DNA of 64,000 nt, taken from assembly GCA_000277545.1 (NCBI GenBank), contig AKXM01000034.1:124001-188000 (forward strand), in the 5' to 3' direction. Origin of the DNA: Enterobacter sp. Ag1 (GTDB lineage: Bacteria; Pseudomonadota; Gammaproteobacteria; Enterobacterales; Enterobacteriaceae). Below the pieces are notes generated by a model. It did not search any database. It was not told the DNA's origin and worked only from the letters and a program-made list of their open reading frames with translations. Position 1 is the stretch's first letter, and the number at the start of each line of letters is the position of its first letter. The position numbers and the translations under genes were made by a program. Shown one piece after another: positions 53,835 through 62,034 of this stretch.

Positions 53835-54220
53835 GCGAAAGGCAAACCTTCATCTTCCCAGCCGGTGATGCCGCCGGGCATCACCTTCACTAGCCTGCCG
53901 AGCTGTGCCAGTTTCAGGGCCGCCCGGTCGGCACCGTTGCAGTGCGGCCCGGCGCAGTACACCACAAACAGCGTGTCCTCGGGCCATTCGGCCATGCGGG
54001 ATTCGGTGATCAGCCGATGGGGTAAATGAATAGCCCCCGGCAGGTACCGTCGGGCAAATGTTTCATCAGAACCCACCACGTGCAGCAGCACAAAATCTGG
54101 ATCGCCGCTCTGGATCGCCGCGTTGACGTCGGCACAGTCGGTTTCAAGCGACAGTTTGTGCAGGTAATGCGCGGCGACGGTTTCTGAGGCTGCCGCAGGG
54201 TGGTCAGTCACGTAGCTCAT
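53831..54220 (-). CDS. Rhodanese-like sulfurtransferase
   Basis: 129 residues, one rhodanese domain. The active-site loop is VVYCAGPHCNGADRAALKLAQLG, with the catalytic cysteine being the first of the two. The product would transfer a sulfane sulfur to a thiophilic acceptor. AAGGAGAT supports the start. Divergent from the FtrA-like regulator. Confidence 0.88.
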   Translation of the reverse strand: MSYVTDHPAAASETVAAHYLHKLSLETDCADVNAAIQSGDPDFVLLHVVGSDETFARRYLPGAIHLPHRLITESRMAEWPEDTLFVVYCAGPHCNGADRAALKLAQLGRLVKVMPGGITGWEDEGLPFA

Positions 54221-54306
54221 GTTTATCTCCTTTTGGTTTGAGCTTTGATTCTGACGCCGCGACGGAGGCTTGACAGCTGGCACGAATGACGATTAGCGTA
54301 AATATC

Positions 54307-55290
54307 ATGACAAAATTAGCCCCCTTGCCTAAAAACCCTCTTGTCGTCACGCTGGCTTACGACGGCCTTTGCACGTTCGAATTCGGCGTTGCCGTAGAAA
54401 TTTTCGGCCTGCCGCGCCCCGAGCTGGGTGAGAATTGGTATCGCTTTGCCGTCGCCGGCATTGAGCCCGGCGAACTGCGGGCGATGGGCGGTATTCGCCT
54501 GGCGGTTGATGGCGGGCTGGATTTGCTGGCTGAAGCCAGTTTGATCGTGGTTCCTGGCTGGCGCGGGATCGATCAATCCGTGCCAGAGTCACTTATTGCG
54601 GCATTGCGGGCGGCACATGCGCGCGGTGCACGCCTGATGTCCATTTGCTCCGGCGTGTTTGTGCTGGCGGCAACTGGTCTGCTTGATGGCCAGCGGGCAA
54701 CCACCCACTGGCGCTACACGGAAGCGCTGCAGGCGCGTTACCCGGCGATCGAAGTGATCCCGGACGTGCTTTATCTGGATAACGGGGATGTTTTGACCTC
54801 GGCGGGCAGCGCGGCGGGCATCGATCTCGCCCTGCATCTGGTGCGCCGGGATTTTGGTGCCGCAGCGGCCAACAGCGTTGCCCGGCGCTTAGTCGTGCAG
54901 CCTCATCGCGAGGGCGGCCAGGCGCAGTTTATCGAACAAGCAGTCCCCGTAGAGTACGAAGGTGAGCGGTTTGCGCCGCTGTTTGATCACCTGCAGCGTC
55001 ATTTAAGCGAGCGGCACTCCGTGGCAAGCCTGGCCGCCTATGTCGGCATGAGCACGAGAACTTTTTTACGCCGCTTCGAAGCCGCGACGGGCCTCACGCC
55101 CGCCGCCTGGCTGCTGCAAACCCGCCTTAAACGCTGCCGGGAGCTGCTGGAAAACAGCACGCTGCCGATAGAGCATATTGCCGAACAGACGGGATTTGGC
55201 TCAGCGGCGACGCTGCGTCATCATTTCCGGAAACATCTTCGAACGTCTCCCGCCACATACAGAAACGCATTTACTTCACAAAACGAATAA
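54307..55290 (+). CDS. ftrA: FtrA-like GATase1/AraC regulator
   Basis: 327 residues. A DJ-1/PfpI-type sensor domain (about 10-180, with the elbow cysteine in MSICSGVFVLAATGLLDG and the TTHWRY motif) is fused to two AraC-type HTHs (VASLAAYVGMSTRTFLRRFEAATGLTPAAWL; IEHIAEQTGFGSAATLRHHFRKHL). It closely resembles proteins named FtrA. It probably controls the divergent rhodanese gene. Start at 54307 or an ATG seven codons earlier; neither has a good SD. Confidence 0.85.
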   Translation: MTKLAPLPKNPLVVTLAYDGLCTFEFGVAVEIFGLPRPELGENWYRFAVAGIEPGELRAMGGIRLAVDGGLDLLAEASLIVVPGWRGIDQSVPESLIAALRAAHARGARLMSICSGVFVLAATGLLDGQRATTHWRYTEALQARYPAIEVIPDVLYLDNGDVLTSAGSAAGIDLALHLVRRDFGAAAANSVARRLVVQPHREGGQAQFIEQAVPVEYEGERFAPLFDHLQRHLSERHSVASLAAYVGMSTRTFLRRFEAATGLTPAAWLLQTRLKRCRELLENSTLPIEHIAEQTGFGSAATLRHHFRKHLRTSPATYRNAFTSQNE

Positions 55291-55298
55291 TTTACCTG

Positions 55299-55333
55299 CG
55301 GTTAGGGATTGTTTAAGTTGTGTACGGTATGAT
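55299..55333 (+). promoter_or_regulatory. PhoP-type promoter of mgtS
   Basis: CGGTTA (55299-55304), five bases, TGTTTA (55310-55315), then 12 bases and -10 TATGAT (55328-55333). The left half-site fits four of six positions. The architecture is identical to that at 2498-2532. Confidence 0.6.
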
Positions 55334-55411
55334 AGCTCCACTCATCTGAGTAAACCCTTTTTTATCACGCGAGGTATTTCTATAGAAATGCAGTAATCTG
55401 GAGGATTAACT

Positions 55412-55507
55412 ATGTTAGGGAACATGAACGTATTTATGGCAGTACTGGGATTCATCTTATTTTCCGGTTTTCTTGCTGCCTGGTTTAGCCACAAATGGGA
55501 TGACTAA
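55412..55507 (+). CDS. mgtS: Small membrane protein MgtS (YneM)
   Basis: 31 residues, MLGNMNVFMAVLG at the start, ending AWFSHKWDD, almost identical to E. coli MgtS. It is a single inner-membrane helix that protects the Mg2+ importer MgtA from degradation and modulates PitA, made at low Mg2+ under PhoP. Strong SD GGAGG before the ATG. The leader is about 70 bases long. Confidence 0.95.
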   Translation: MLGNMNVFMAVLGFILFSGFLAAWFSHKWDD

Positions 55508-55529
55508 TGAACGGTGACCTTCCCCCACC

Positions 55530-55580
55530 TACGACGCCTCTCGCGAAATAAACTTTCCGGGAGGCGTTTTCATTTCTGCT
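55530..55580 (+). terminator. Hairpin terminator after mgtS
   Basis: ACGCCTC and GAGGCGT form a stem around an AT-rich loop of about 20 bases, followed by TTTCATTT. A plausible intrinsic terminator. Confidence 0.55.
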
Positions 55581-55699
55581 CCATTGCGGTGGAGGATTTG
55601 CTAACAAAAAAATACAGCGCGTAATGAGTAAATCGGCACAATTTGTTGTCTTCCTATACGGAATCAACAAAAGCAGACTGGATTCACTCTGGAGAATTT

Positions 55700-56059
55700 A
55701 TGCGCAAGTCAACAAAAGTAGCGGTATTAACAGCGGTATGGCTCGCGGGCGCGCTGCCCTCTCTGGCCTTTGCCTATTCAGGTGATAAGCAGCTAAAGGC
55801 GACGGCACCGGGCACGTCGGCACAGTCCTATGAACTGAAAGAATTCTCCTCAGATTTCAAAATGTACAAGATCGGCGACATTGCGCCCGACATCTACCGG
55901 ACCGAACCCTATAACATCAAAAGCTGGCAGCTTCGCCATCTCCCTGCGCCACAGGCCGGTAGCCACTGGACCTACATGGGCGGCAATTATGTCTTAATTA
56001 CCGACGCCGAAGGAAAGATCCTTCAGGCAATGGCTGGCGATATATTTTATCAGCACTAA
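55700..56059 (+). CDS. rcnB: RcnB-family periplasmic nickel/cobalt homeostasis protein
   Basis: 119 residues with a signal peptide (MRKSTKVAVLTAVWLAGALP, cut after SLAFA). The mature sequence matches E. coli RcnB nearly residue by residue in the core (DFK, GD, YRT, YNIK, WQLR, LPAP, G.HWTYMGG.YVLI.D..GKI). RcnB tempers nickel and cobalt efflux by RcnA. Neither rcnA nor rcnR is in the window, so it is a separated copy. TCTGGAGAA is the SD. Confidence 0.88.
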   Translation: MRKSTKVAVLTAVWLAGALPSLAFAYSGDKQLKATAPGTSAQSYELKEFSSDFKMYKIGDIAPDIYRTEPYNIKSWQLRHLPAPQAGSHWTYMGGNYVLITDAEGKILQAMAGDIFYQH

Positions 56060-56104
56060 GGATAATCCAACCCTGAGGCTGGATATCCTTAACAGCGAAA
56101 GGGT

Positions 56105-56362
56105 TTAATTTAATAAATTTCTCAGGGGATCGATTTCAGTATATTGATTGTCGATCTCCAGTAACCCCGCAATATCCAGTACCTGCCTGTACTCATCAGG
56201 GCTAATACGCACCTGATAATTTGCGATATGTCCACACAGCGTTTCAAAAGCCAGTACATTTTCTGAGAAGTCGATATATTCCAGCGCGAAGTCAATGAGT
56301 GACGAATCGAGCCGGTTTTTAAGAGCCTCACCAAAGGTTTTGATTTTTTCGTTGATATCCAT
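56105..56362 (-). CDS. MafI-family immunity protein, orphan
   Basis: 85 residues, acidic, helical: FALEYIDFSENVLAFETLCGHIANYQ fits the MafI immunity family, which neutralise MafB-type and other polymorphic toxins. There is no SD worth the name, and no toxin gene is adjacent. Local AT content is high compared with the flanks, which suggests transfer. Identity is by pattern only. GTG or ATG starts slightly upstream are possible. Confidence 0.65.
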   Translation of the reverse strand: MDINEKIKTFGEALKNRLDSSLIDFALEYIDFSENVLAFETLCGHIANYQVRISPDEYRQVLDIAGLLEIDNQYTEIDPLRNLLN

Positions 56363-56510
56363 ATTGACCACGTAAAGTTAATTGTTATTTGCGTGCCATC
56401 ATTGGGAATGGGAAACGGCATCCTGCCGAAATACATCCCTATGGATATCGGATTGCGGGGAAATTTCTTGAGGGGCGTGCGTAATACTTATTTCAGATAA
56501 CGATCCGACA

Positions 56511-57413
56511 CTAACTTTTCGCCAACCATTTCGCGTAATGATCGGGCCATTTCACGGTCGGTGTGCCAGGTTTGCCCATGCCGAAACCGTGGCCGCCGCT
56601 GCTGTAGCGGTGCATTTCTACCGGCACATGCTGCTGCTCACAGGCCGCGGCCATAATTAACGTATTCTGCGGGTCGGAAATTGGGTCGTCTTCGGCCTGG
56701 ACCAGGAAAAACGGCGGCGAATGCGGGGTGACATAATTCTGCACGGACCAGGCGGCGTTCTCGGCTGATGAAGCATCTTTGCCGACCAGAATTTTATGCG
56801 TAGAGGTGTGCTCATAAGGTTTTTCCAGCGTAATGACCGGATAAATTAACGCCGCACGGTCGGCAAAGGCGGGTTTCTCGTCTAAACGATCCTGCTTTGG
56901 ATACGAGCGGTAATCGGGTCGCGTGGCGGCCAGGCCAAGCAGATGCCCACCGGCGGAAAAGCCCAGCACGCTGACGTTATGTTCACGATCGCGCACGATT
57001 CTTAACGCGCGCTGCGCGTCCTGCAAGGCAACCAGATTGCCATCAGTCCATCCTTCCGACGGCAAACGGTAGCTCAGCACATACGCGGTATATCCCCGCG
57101 CCACCAGCCATTCCGCCGCGGGCCAGGCTTCTGACCCCATTTCAATGCGCTTATAGCCCCCGCCCGCCGCCACCAGCACGGCCTGGCCATTAGGTGATTC
57201 GGGTTCAATCACGGTCAGAATCGGGAGCGCAATATTGCTCTGCGCCCCGCGCGCCGACGTCTGAATACTCCCTGTCGGCCCACCACCGCCCGGTGGCGTG
57301 CCTTTCCACAGCGGAATAGCCGAACGCTTCACGCCTGATGCAGCAAACGAGACGCCCACTTTAGCCGCGAGCAATCCGGCGGTAACACAGGTAATAAAAT
57401 GGCGACGATCCAT
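56511..57413 (-). CDS. Secreted alpha/beta hydrolase (esterase/xylanase-like), Tat signal
   Basis: 300 residues. The N-terminus MDRRHFITCVTAGLLAAKVG is Tat-like (RRHF), cut near SFAASG. The nucleophile elbow is GFSAGGHLLGLA, and the catalytic acid and histidine appear in EDDPISDPQN and GGHGFGMG. It resembles acetyl-xylan and related esterases. AGGAG supports the ATG at 57413. No neighbouring carbohydrate genes were found. Confidence 0.85.
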   Translation of the reverse strand: MDRRHFITCVTAGLLAAKVGVSFAASGVKRSAIPLWKGTPPGGGGPTGSIQTSARGAQSNIALPILTVIEPESPNGQAVLVAAGGGYKRIEMGSEAWPAAEWLVARGYTAYVLSYRLPSEGWTDGNLVALQDAQRALRIVRDREHNVSVLGFSAGGHLLGLAATRPDYRSYPKQDRLDEKPAFADRAALIYPVITLEKPYEHTSTHKILVGKDASSAENAAWSVQNYVTPHSPPFFLVQAEDDPISDPQNTLIMAAACEQQHVPVEMHRYSSGGHGFGMGKPGTPTVKWPDHYAKWLAKS

Positions 57414-57594
57414 AGTAAACTCCTGACAATACAGGTTAATCACTATGCCAAAAGAGTGTGTCTAAAGTCATATTCTAAACCAGCAATACGTAACCAGCCG
57501 TTTCGCTTGAGTTAATTATGGAGAAAAACCGCCTGGTGGAAATCATTCTGTCCACTTTACGCATCGCAAAATAACAATCAATTCATCATACAAT

Positions 57595-57636
57595 TTGATT
57601 TTGATTAATGAATCCTGCCGCGTATCGGCCTTAAAT
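57595..57636 (+). promoter_or_regulatory. FNR-type site and promoter of ydfZ
   Basis: TTGAT-TTTG-ATTAA (57595-57608) differs from the FNR consensus TTGAT-N4-ATCAA at one base. With its centre at 57601.5 and a -10 near TTAAAT (57631-57636), it stands at about -41.5, the class II activator position. Confidence 0.55.
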
Positions 57637-57680
57637 AGGCTCCGGTCAAACTGTTTCATTCGTTAAGAGGAGTGCTCAAC

Positions 57681-57887
57681 ATGATGATGACCTGGGACCG
57701 CAACAGGAATTCCATTACCACCGGCAGCCGCGTTTTGATTAACGGCACAGGCAAAACCGGGCTAATTAAAGCCATTCACGGTGAAGGTAAAAATGCCGAG
57801 CAAATTCGCCGCAGCAAATGCGTGGAAGTGGAAGGTTGTGAAGGGCAATTTGAACCGACGGAATTATTCCGCCTGGGCTTACACTGA
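57681..57887 (+). CDS. ydfZ: YdfZ, selenium-associated small protein
   Basis: 68 residues against 67 in E. coli, with matched text ([36 protein letters not shown]). E. coli YdfZ has been reported to incorporate selenium; it has no TGA-encoded selenocysteine, and the two cysteines seen here may be the site. FNR-activated in E. coli, consistent with the site upstream. The SD AAGAGGAG precedes the ATG triplet at 57681. Confidence 0.9.
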   Translation: MMMTWDRNRNSITTGSRVLINGTGKTGLIKAIHGEGKNAEQIRRSKCVEVEGCEGQFEPTELFRLGLH

Positions 57888-57926
57888 TGGCTAAAAGTTA
57901 CCCGGCCTGCCGCCGGGTAACGGATG

Positions 57927-58217
57927 CTATTTACGCAGTGCCCTGACCTGCGAAAAACCGTGCTCAAACACGCTGTCAGCGGCACAGATGATCACGATAA
58001 CGTCGCCACCGGATGCTTCCTCCAGCAAACGCGCCAGCTCGGCGTCCAGCTCCCGGTTCATTTTCGGCATCGCCAGGTGCATTTCCCCCGGATAATCCTC
58101 ATCCTCGTCAGGCGGCATGTCTTCGATGCGGCTGCCCTTCACCACATAAATCAGCAGATCATTGTCGTTATGGGTGAGCTCTAGTCTCAAATATTTGCCA
58201 ACCGGATGTTTAGCCAT
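57927..58217 (-). CDS. Conserved small acidic protein, unknown
   Basis: 96 residues, soluble. Positions 30-45 are acidic (IEDMPPDEDEDYPGEMHL), and the second half is alpha/beta-like, ending GGDVIVIICAADSVFEHGFS. I do not recognise a family. It lies between ydfZ and tam in convergent/divergent arrangement. The frame is the only long one here and the codon use looks normal. Confidence 0.65.
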   Translation of the reverse strand: MAKHPVGKYLRLELTHNDNDLLIYVVKGSRIEDMPPDEDEDYPGEMHLAMPKMNRELDAELARLLEEASGGDVIVIICAADSVFEHGFSQVRALRK

Positions 58218-58283
58218 GCGTTACCTTCAATAGCGTATAAAATAATTTGTCGGCAATGTTAGCAAAGCAACGAGGATAAAACG

Positions 58284-59042
58284 ATGCAGGACTGGAACCC
58301 CGCGCTCTATTTGCAGTTTGAAGCTGAACGTACCCGCCCGGCCGCTGAGTTGGTTGCCCGAATTAACCACCCTGGCGCAAACACCTTTACCGATTTGGGC
58401 TGCGGCCCCGGCAACTCCACGGCGCTGCTGCGTAATCTGGCGCCAGAAGCTTCGATTACCGGGCTGGATAACTCTCCCGCGATGCTCGCCAAAGCCGGTG
58501 CCGCACTGCCAGACTGCCGCTTTGAAGAGGCGGATATCGCCACCTGGCAGCCCGCCGTGAAACAGGATGTGATTTTCGCCAACGCTTCGCTGCAGTGGAT
58601 AGCCAACCATAAGCAGGTCTTCCCACACCTGGCGGCACAGCTGGCAGACGGCGGCGTGCTGGCGGTGCAAATGCCCGATAACTGGCAGGAGCCCACGCAT
58701 ACATTAATGCGCCAGGTTGCCGACGAACTGGGGATCTCGCGCTCGAGCCGCGAAGCCTTGCTAACGGCTCAGGAATATTACGATCTGCTGGCCGAAAGCG
58801 GCTGCACGGTGGATATCTGGCGCACGACGTATTTCCACGTTATGCCTTCTGCCCGCGCCATCATTGAATGGTTAAGCTCGACGGGCCTGCGCCCTTACCT
58901 GCACGGGCTGGACGCCATGCAGCAGGAAGCGTTTCTTGAGCGCTATCACCAGTTGCTGCAGCGCGCCTACCGCAAGCAGCATGACGGCAACGTGTTGATG
59001 CCGTTCCCCCGCCTGTTTATTGTGGCGCGAAAAACGGCCTAG
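58284..59042 (+). CDS. tam: Trans-aconitate 2-methyltransferase Tam
   Basis: 252 residues, equal to E. coli Tam. SAM motif I is DLGCGPGNST (37-46). Further landmarks are GLDNSPAMLAKA and ANASLQWI. It methylates trans-aconitate, removing this inhibitor of the citrate cycle. In E. coli tam is next to yneE; here the two are 6.4 kb apart. It ends on the same four bases as the convergent AraC gene. Confidence 0.94.
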   Translation: MQDWNPALYLQFEAERTRPAAELVARINHPGANTFTDLGCGPGNSTALLRNLAPEASITGLDNSPAMLAKAGAALPDCRFEEADIATWQPAVKQDVIFANASLQWIANHKQVFPHLAAQLADGGVLAVQMPDNWQEPTHTLMRQVADELGISRSSREALLTAQEYYDLLAESGCTVDIWRTTYFHVMPSARAIIEWLSSTGLRPYLHGLDAMQQEAFLERYHQLLQRAYRKQHDGNVLMPFPRLFIVARKTA

Positions 59043-59968
59043 AATGAAGTGCCCTGTTGACGCAGGGCATCAATGTCCTGCAGCGGCGACGCGCCAAATG
59101 CCCGGCGATACTCCCGGTTAAACTGGGAGGGGGAATCATAGCCCACCTTCCAGGCGACGCTGGCCACATCGCCTTCGCAGCTCAATAAACGCCGGCGGGC
59201 CTCCAGCAGGCGAAGCTGTTTTTGGTACTGCAGTGGGCTCATGATCGTCAGAGCTTTGAAGCGGTGATGCAGGCTGGAAGCGCTCATGCCGACGCGCTTC
59301 GCCAGCTCATCAATGACCAGCGGCTCGGCATAATTCTGTTTGATCCAGTTAATGGCTTCCCCCACGCCTTTGCCCTGCGCCCAGCCCAGCGCCTGTTTCC
59401 AGAATGAAGCCCCGGCGGGAGCGATGACCAACCGGTAGAGAATTTCTTGCTTGATGAGCGGCGCGAGGGCATGCAGATGCTGCGGGCTGTCCAGCAGCGT
59501 GACCAGGCGCAGAAAAGCGCCCTGGAGCTCTTCTTCCGCGGCGGCGACCCAGGCCCCGGTTTTCTCCCCGTTGCCGTCCGGCAGCACCACGTTCATGTTC
59601 ATGATCAGGTCGGCAATTTCTTTCCCGTCAAGGTCGATGCGCACGCCGTAGTAAGGCTCGGCTTCGCTGGCGCGGGTCACCTGCCCGGACACCGGCATAT
59701 CCACGGCTGCCAGCGAATAGCTGCCGGGACCGTACTCCGTGACGTTGTCACCGATAAGCATTTTTTTGCTGCCCTGCAGCACCATGCACATGGACGGAGA
59801 AAGCATCCCGCGATTGAGCAGCGTCGGCTGTTCGATGCGAATAAAGCTCAGCCACGGCAGCGCGCAGCTCAGCTCCTTCACCCCGCCGCCGCCCGCCGGG
59901 TAACGACGGGCGACACGCTGGTGCAGTTCGTCAATAATGCGGCCCGAAGGCCGCTCGGTTGGTTGCAT
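59039..59968 (-). CDS. AraC-family regulator (AraC_N type) coupled to aldehyde dehydrogenase
   Basis: 309 residues. An N-terminal ligand domain of the AraC_N type (PWLSFIRIEQPTLLNRGMLSPSMCMVLQG) and two C-terminal HTHs (IDELAKRVGMSASSLHHRFKALT; VASVAWKVGYDSPSQFNREYRRAFG). The ATG is one base after the aldehyde dehydrogenase stop, so the two are translated together. The long upstream extension overlaps that gene and is rejected. It probably senses an aldehyde or its precursor. Confidence 0.86.
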   Translation of the reverse strand: MQPTERPSGRIIDELHQRVARRYPAGGGGVKELSCALPWLSFIRIEQPTLLNRGMLSPSMCMVLQGSKKMLIGDNVTEYGPGSYSLAAVDMPVSGQVTRASEAEPYYGVRIDLDGKEIADLIMNMNVVLPDGNGEKTGAWVAAAEEELQGAFLRLVTLLDSPQHLHALAPLIKQEILYRLVIAPAGASFWKQALGWAQGKGVGEAINWIKQNYAEPLVIDELAKRVGMSASSLHHRFKALTIMSPLQYQKQLRLLEARRRLLSCEGDVASVAWKVGYDSPSQFNREYRRAFGASPLQDIDALRQQGTSF

Positions 59969-59969
59969 A

Positions 59970-61388
59970 TTACTGCCCCATGATGGCTTTGGGTTCAAGA
60001 TACGCTTCCAGCCCGTAAGTGCCAAATTCGCGGCCAAGACCGGACTGTTTAAAACCGCCGAACGGCGCGAGCGGTTCGTCATAAACGCCGTTGACGAACA
60101 CGCGCCCCGCGATAAGCTGCCGGGCAACGGCCGCCGTGCGCACAGTATCTTTCCCGCTAACGTAGGCCTGCAGGCCATAAACCGTATCATTGGCGATCTG
60201 CACTGCTTCGGCGTCATCGCGGTAGGTAATCACCGACAGCACCGGGCCAAAAATTTCCTGTTGGGCAATGGTCATGTCGTTGCGCACGTTCACAAACACC
60301 GTCGGTTTCACAAAGTAACCGCTGGCCAGCCCCTCGGGACGCCCTTCTCCGCCGCAAAGCAGCTCCACCCCTTCGGCAATCCCGCTACGAATATACTCCT
60401 GCACGCGCTGGTACTGCCGGGCGGTCACGGCGGCCCCGATGTTGGTTTTCGGATCCCGCGGGTTGCCTGGTACCAGAATAGCCAGATGTTTGAGAATTTG
60501 CGCTTTGACCTCGGCCAGCCTGCTTTCTGGCACCAGCAGGCGAGTCCCTGCGATACAGGCCTGGCCGCTGTTCCAGCTCATGACCTGCAGCGCCAGCGGA
60601 ATAGCGGTATCAAGATCGGCATCGTCCAGCAGCACGTTGGCAGACTTGCCGCCCAGTTCAAGGGTGACGCGCTTCATGGTTGCCGCCCCGTCACGGGCAA
60701 TCGTTTTGCCCACCGCCGTTGAGCCAGTGAACGAGATTTTAGCCACGTCCGGGTGGCGCGTGATTTCCGCACCAACCACATTGCCCAGGCCGGTGACGAT
60801 ATTAATCACGCCGTCGGGCAGCCCGGCGGCATGCAGGCATTCCGTGATGATCTCCGTTTGACGGGCGCTGAGCTCGCTGGGCTTGATAACCGCTGTGCTG
60901 CCGGAGGCAATCACCATCGACAGTTTGCCCGCGATAAAGCCGTAGTTAGCGTTCCAGGGGGTAATGAGCCCCACCACGCCCAGCGGCTCCATGACCACTT
61001 TCGCCATCCCCGCCTGAGATTCAAAAGAGTAGTCTTTCAGCAGATCGATTGCCTGGAGGAAGCTGTTGTACGAGCGAGCCACGGTGCTTTGGGCAAAAGC
61101 TATCGGGCAGCCGTATTCATCCACCATAGTTTCCACCAGCTCGTCTTCACGCGCTTTCACGGCGTCGTGCAGCAGCTGCAGCCAAATCATTCTTTGTTCG
61201 CGGCTGGAAAGGCGCATTTGCGGAAATGCGGCTTTTGCCGCAGCAATGGCGAGGCGGGTGTCTTCTTCGTCTGCCAGGCGAACCTGAGCGACAGGTTGTT
61301 CGCTGACGGGATGAATTAAGGTCAGCACCTCAGTGCCGTGGGGCGTGACGTGCTGACCGTTAATATATAGGGTGTCGATGGTTTTCAT
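59970..61388 (-). CDS. Aldehyde dehydrogenase
   Basis: 472 residues. General base Glu244 in LELGGKSANV and catalytic Cys278 in NSGQACIAGTR; TPWNANYGF replaces the usual PWNFP. The fold is NAD(P)-dependent aldehyde dehydrogenase, but I cannot fix the substrate. It heads a two-gene unit with the AraC-type regulator. Confidence 0.87.
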   Translation of the reverse strand: MKTIDTLYINGQHVTPHGTEVLTLIHPVSEQPVAQVRLADEEDTRLAIAAAKAAFPQMRLSSREQRMIWLQLLHDAVKAREDELVETMVDEYGCPIAFAQSTVARSYNSFLQAIDLLKDYSFESQAGMAKVVMEPLGVVGLITPWNANYGFIAGKLSMVIASGSTAVIKPSELSARQTEIITECLHAAGLPDGVINIVTGLGNVVGAEITRHPDVAKISFTGSTAVGKTIARDGAATMKRVTLELGGKSANVLLDDADLDTAIPLALQVMSWNSGQACIAGTRLLVPESRLAEVKAQILKHLAILVPGNPRDPKTNIGAAVTARQYQRVQEYIRSGIAEGVELLCGGEGRPEGLASGYFVKPTVFVNVRNDMTIAQQEIFGPVLSVITYRDDAEAVQIANDTVYGLQAYVSGKDTVRTAAVARQLIAGRVFVNGVYDEPLAPFGGFKQSGLGREFGTYGLEAYLEPKAIMGQ

Positions 61389-61490
61389 TTATTGCGCTCC
61401 AGGGGGTTGTGTCTGACGGCTTAAAGTGTCGTCGAACGCGGCCGTTTTCCTGTAGCGCAATCCTGTTTGATGCTTGCACAATCCTGCAAA

Positions 61491-61946
61491 TCAGGACTGC
61501 TTTTTCATCTCTCTGCTGGCCACGTTTTGAAAGCGTCTGGCGCGCAGCCAGTCGTAGCACCAGTTATAAGCCACGGTGTACGGCAGGAAGAACAGGAAGA
61601 AACCAATCTCTACCATCAGCGCCTGCAGCAGCGTGACATTCAGCATCCAGGCGGCAAGCGGCAGGCCAATCAGAATAAAGCCCCCTTCGAAGCCCAGCGC
61701 GTGCGCAACGCGCAAGCCCATACCACGCTTGAGTGACGGCGGGTAAAATTTATCAAACCCGGCGTTGTAAATGATGTTCCAGACCATCGCGACGGTGGAC
61801 AGCATGATAGCCAGCGCACCCATCTGGAAAAGCGGTTTGTTCATTAGCCAGGCGGCGGTTGGCGCACAGATACCGATGGCGATAGCCTCGAAGCCGACGG
61901 CATGCACAATGCGCTCAGACAGGCTTCTGTTGTTTTGCGATTTCAT
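61491..61946 (-). CDS. PACE-family (AceI-type) biocide efflux transporter
   Basis: 151 residues made of two tandem bacterial transmembrane-pair repeats (ERIVHAVGFEAIAIGICAPTAAWL and RVAHALGFEGGFILIGLPLAAWML). This is the layout of PACE pumps, with the essential glutamate in the GFE motif of each repeat. They export chlorhexidine, acriflavine or polyamines. A strong AAAGGAG precedes the start. It is divergent from a LysR regulator, as aceI is from aceR. Confidence 0.9.
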   Translation of the reverse strand: MKSQNNRSLSERIVHAVGFEAIAIGICAPTAAWLMNKPLFQMGALAIMLSTVAMVWNIIYNAGFDKFYPPSLKRGMGLRVAHALGFEGGFILIGLPLAAWMLNVTLLQALMVEIGFFLFFLPYTVAYNWCYDWLRARRFQNVASREMKKQS

Positions 61947-61981
61947 TTTGATAACTCCTTTTTCACAAGGTCGCCATTATC

Positions 61982-61996
61982 ATCGCAATTATTGAT
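61982..61996. promoter_or_regulatory. LysR-type site between PACE gene and its regulator
   Basis: ATC-N9-GAT (ATCGCAATTATTGAT) in the 88-base shared region, with a TATAAT (61996-62001) overlapping its end. It is a likely operator of the LysR-type regulator. Confidence 0.4.
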
Positions 61997-62034
61997 ATAA
62001 TATAGCTAACAGCCATCGATAAAAGCGATAGTTT

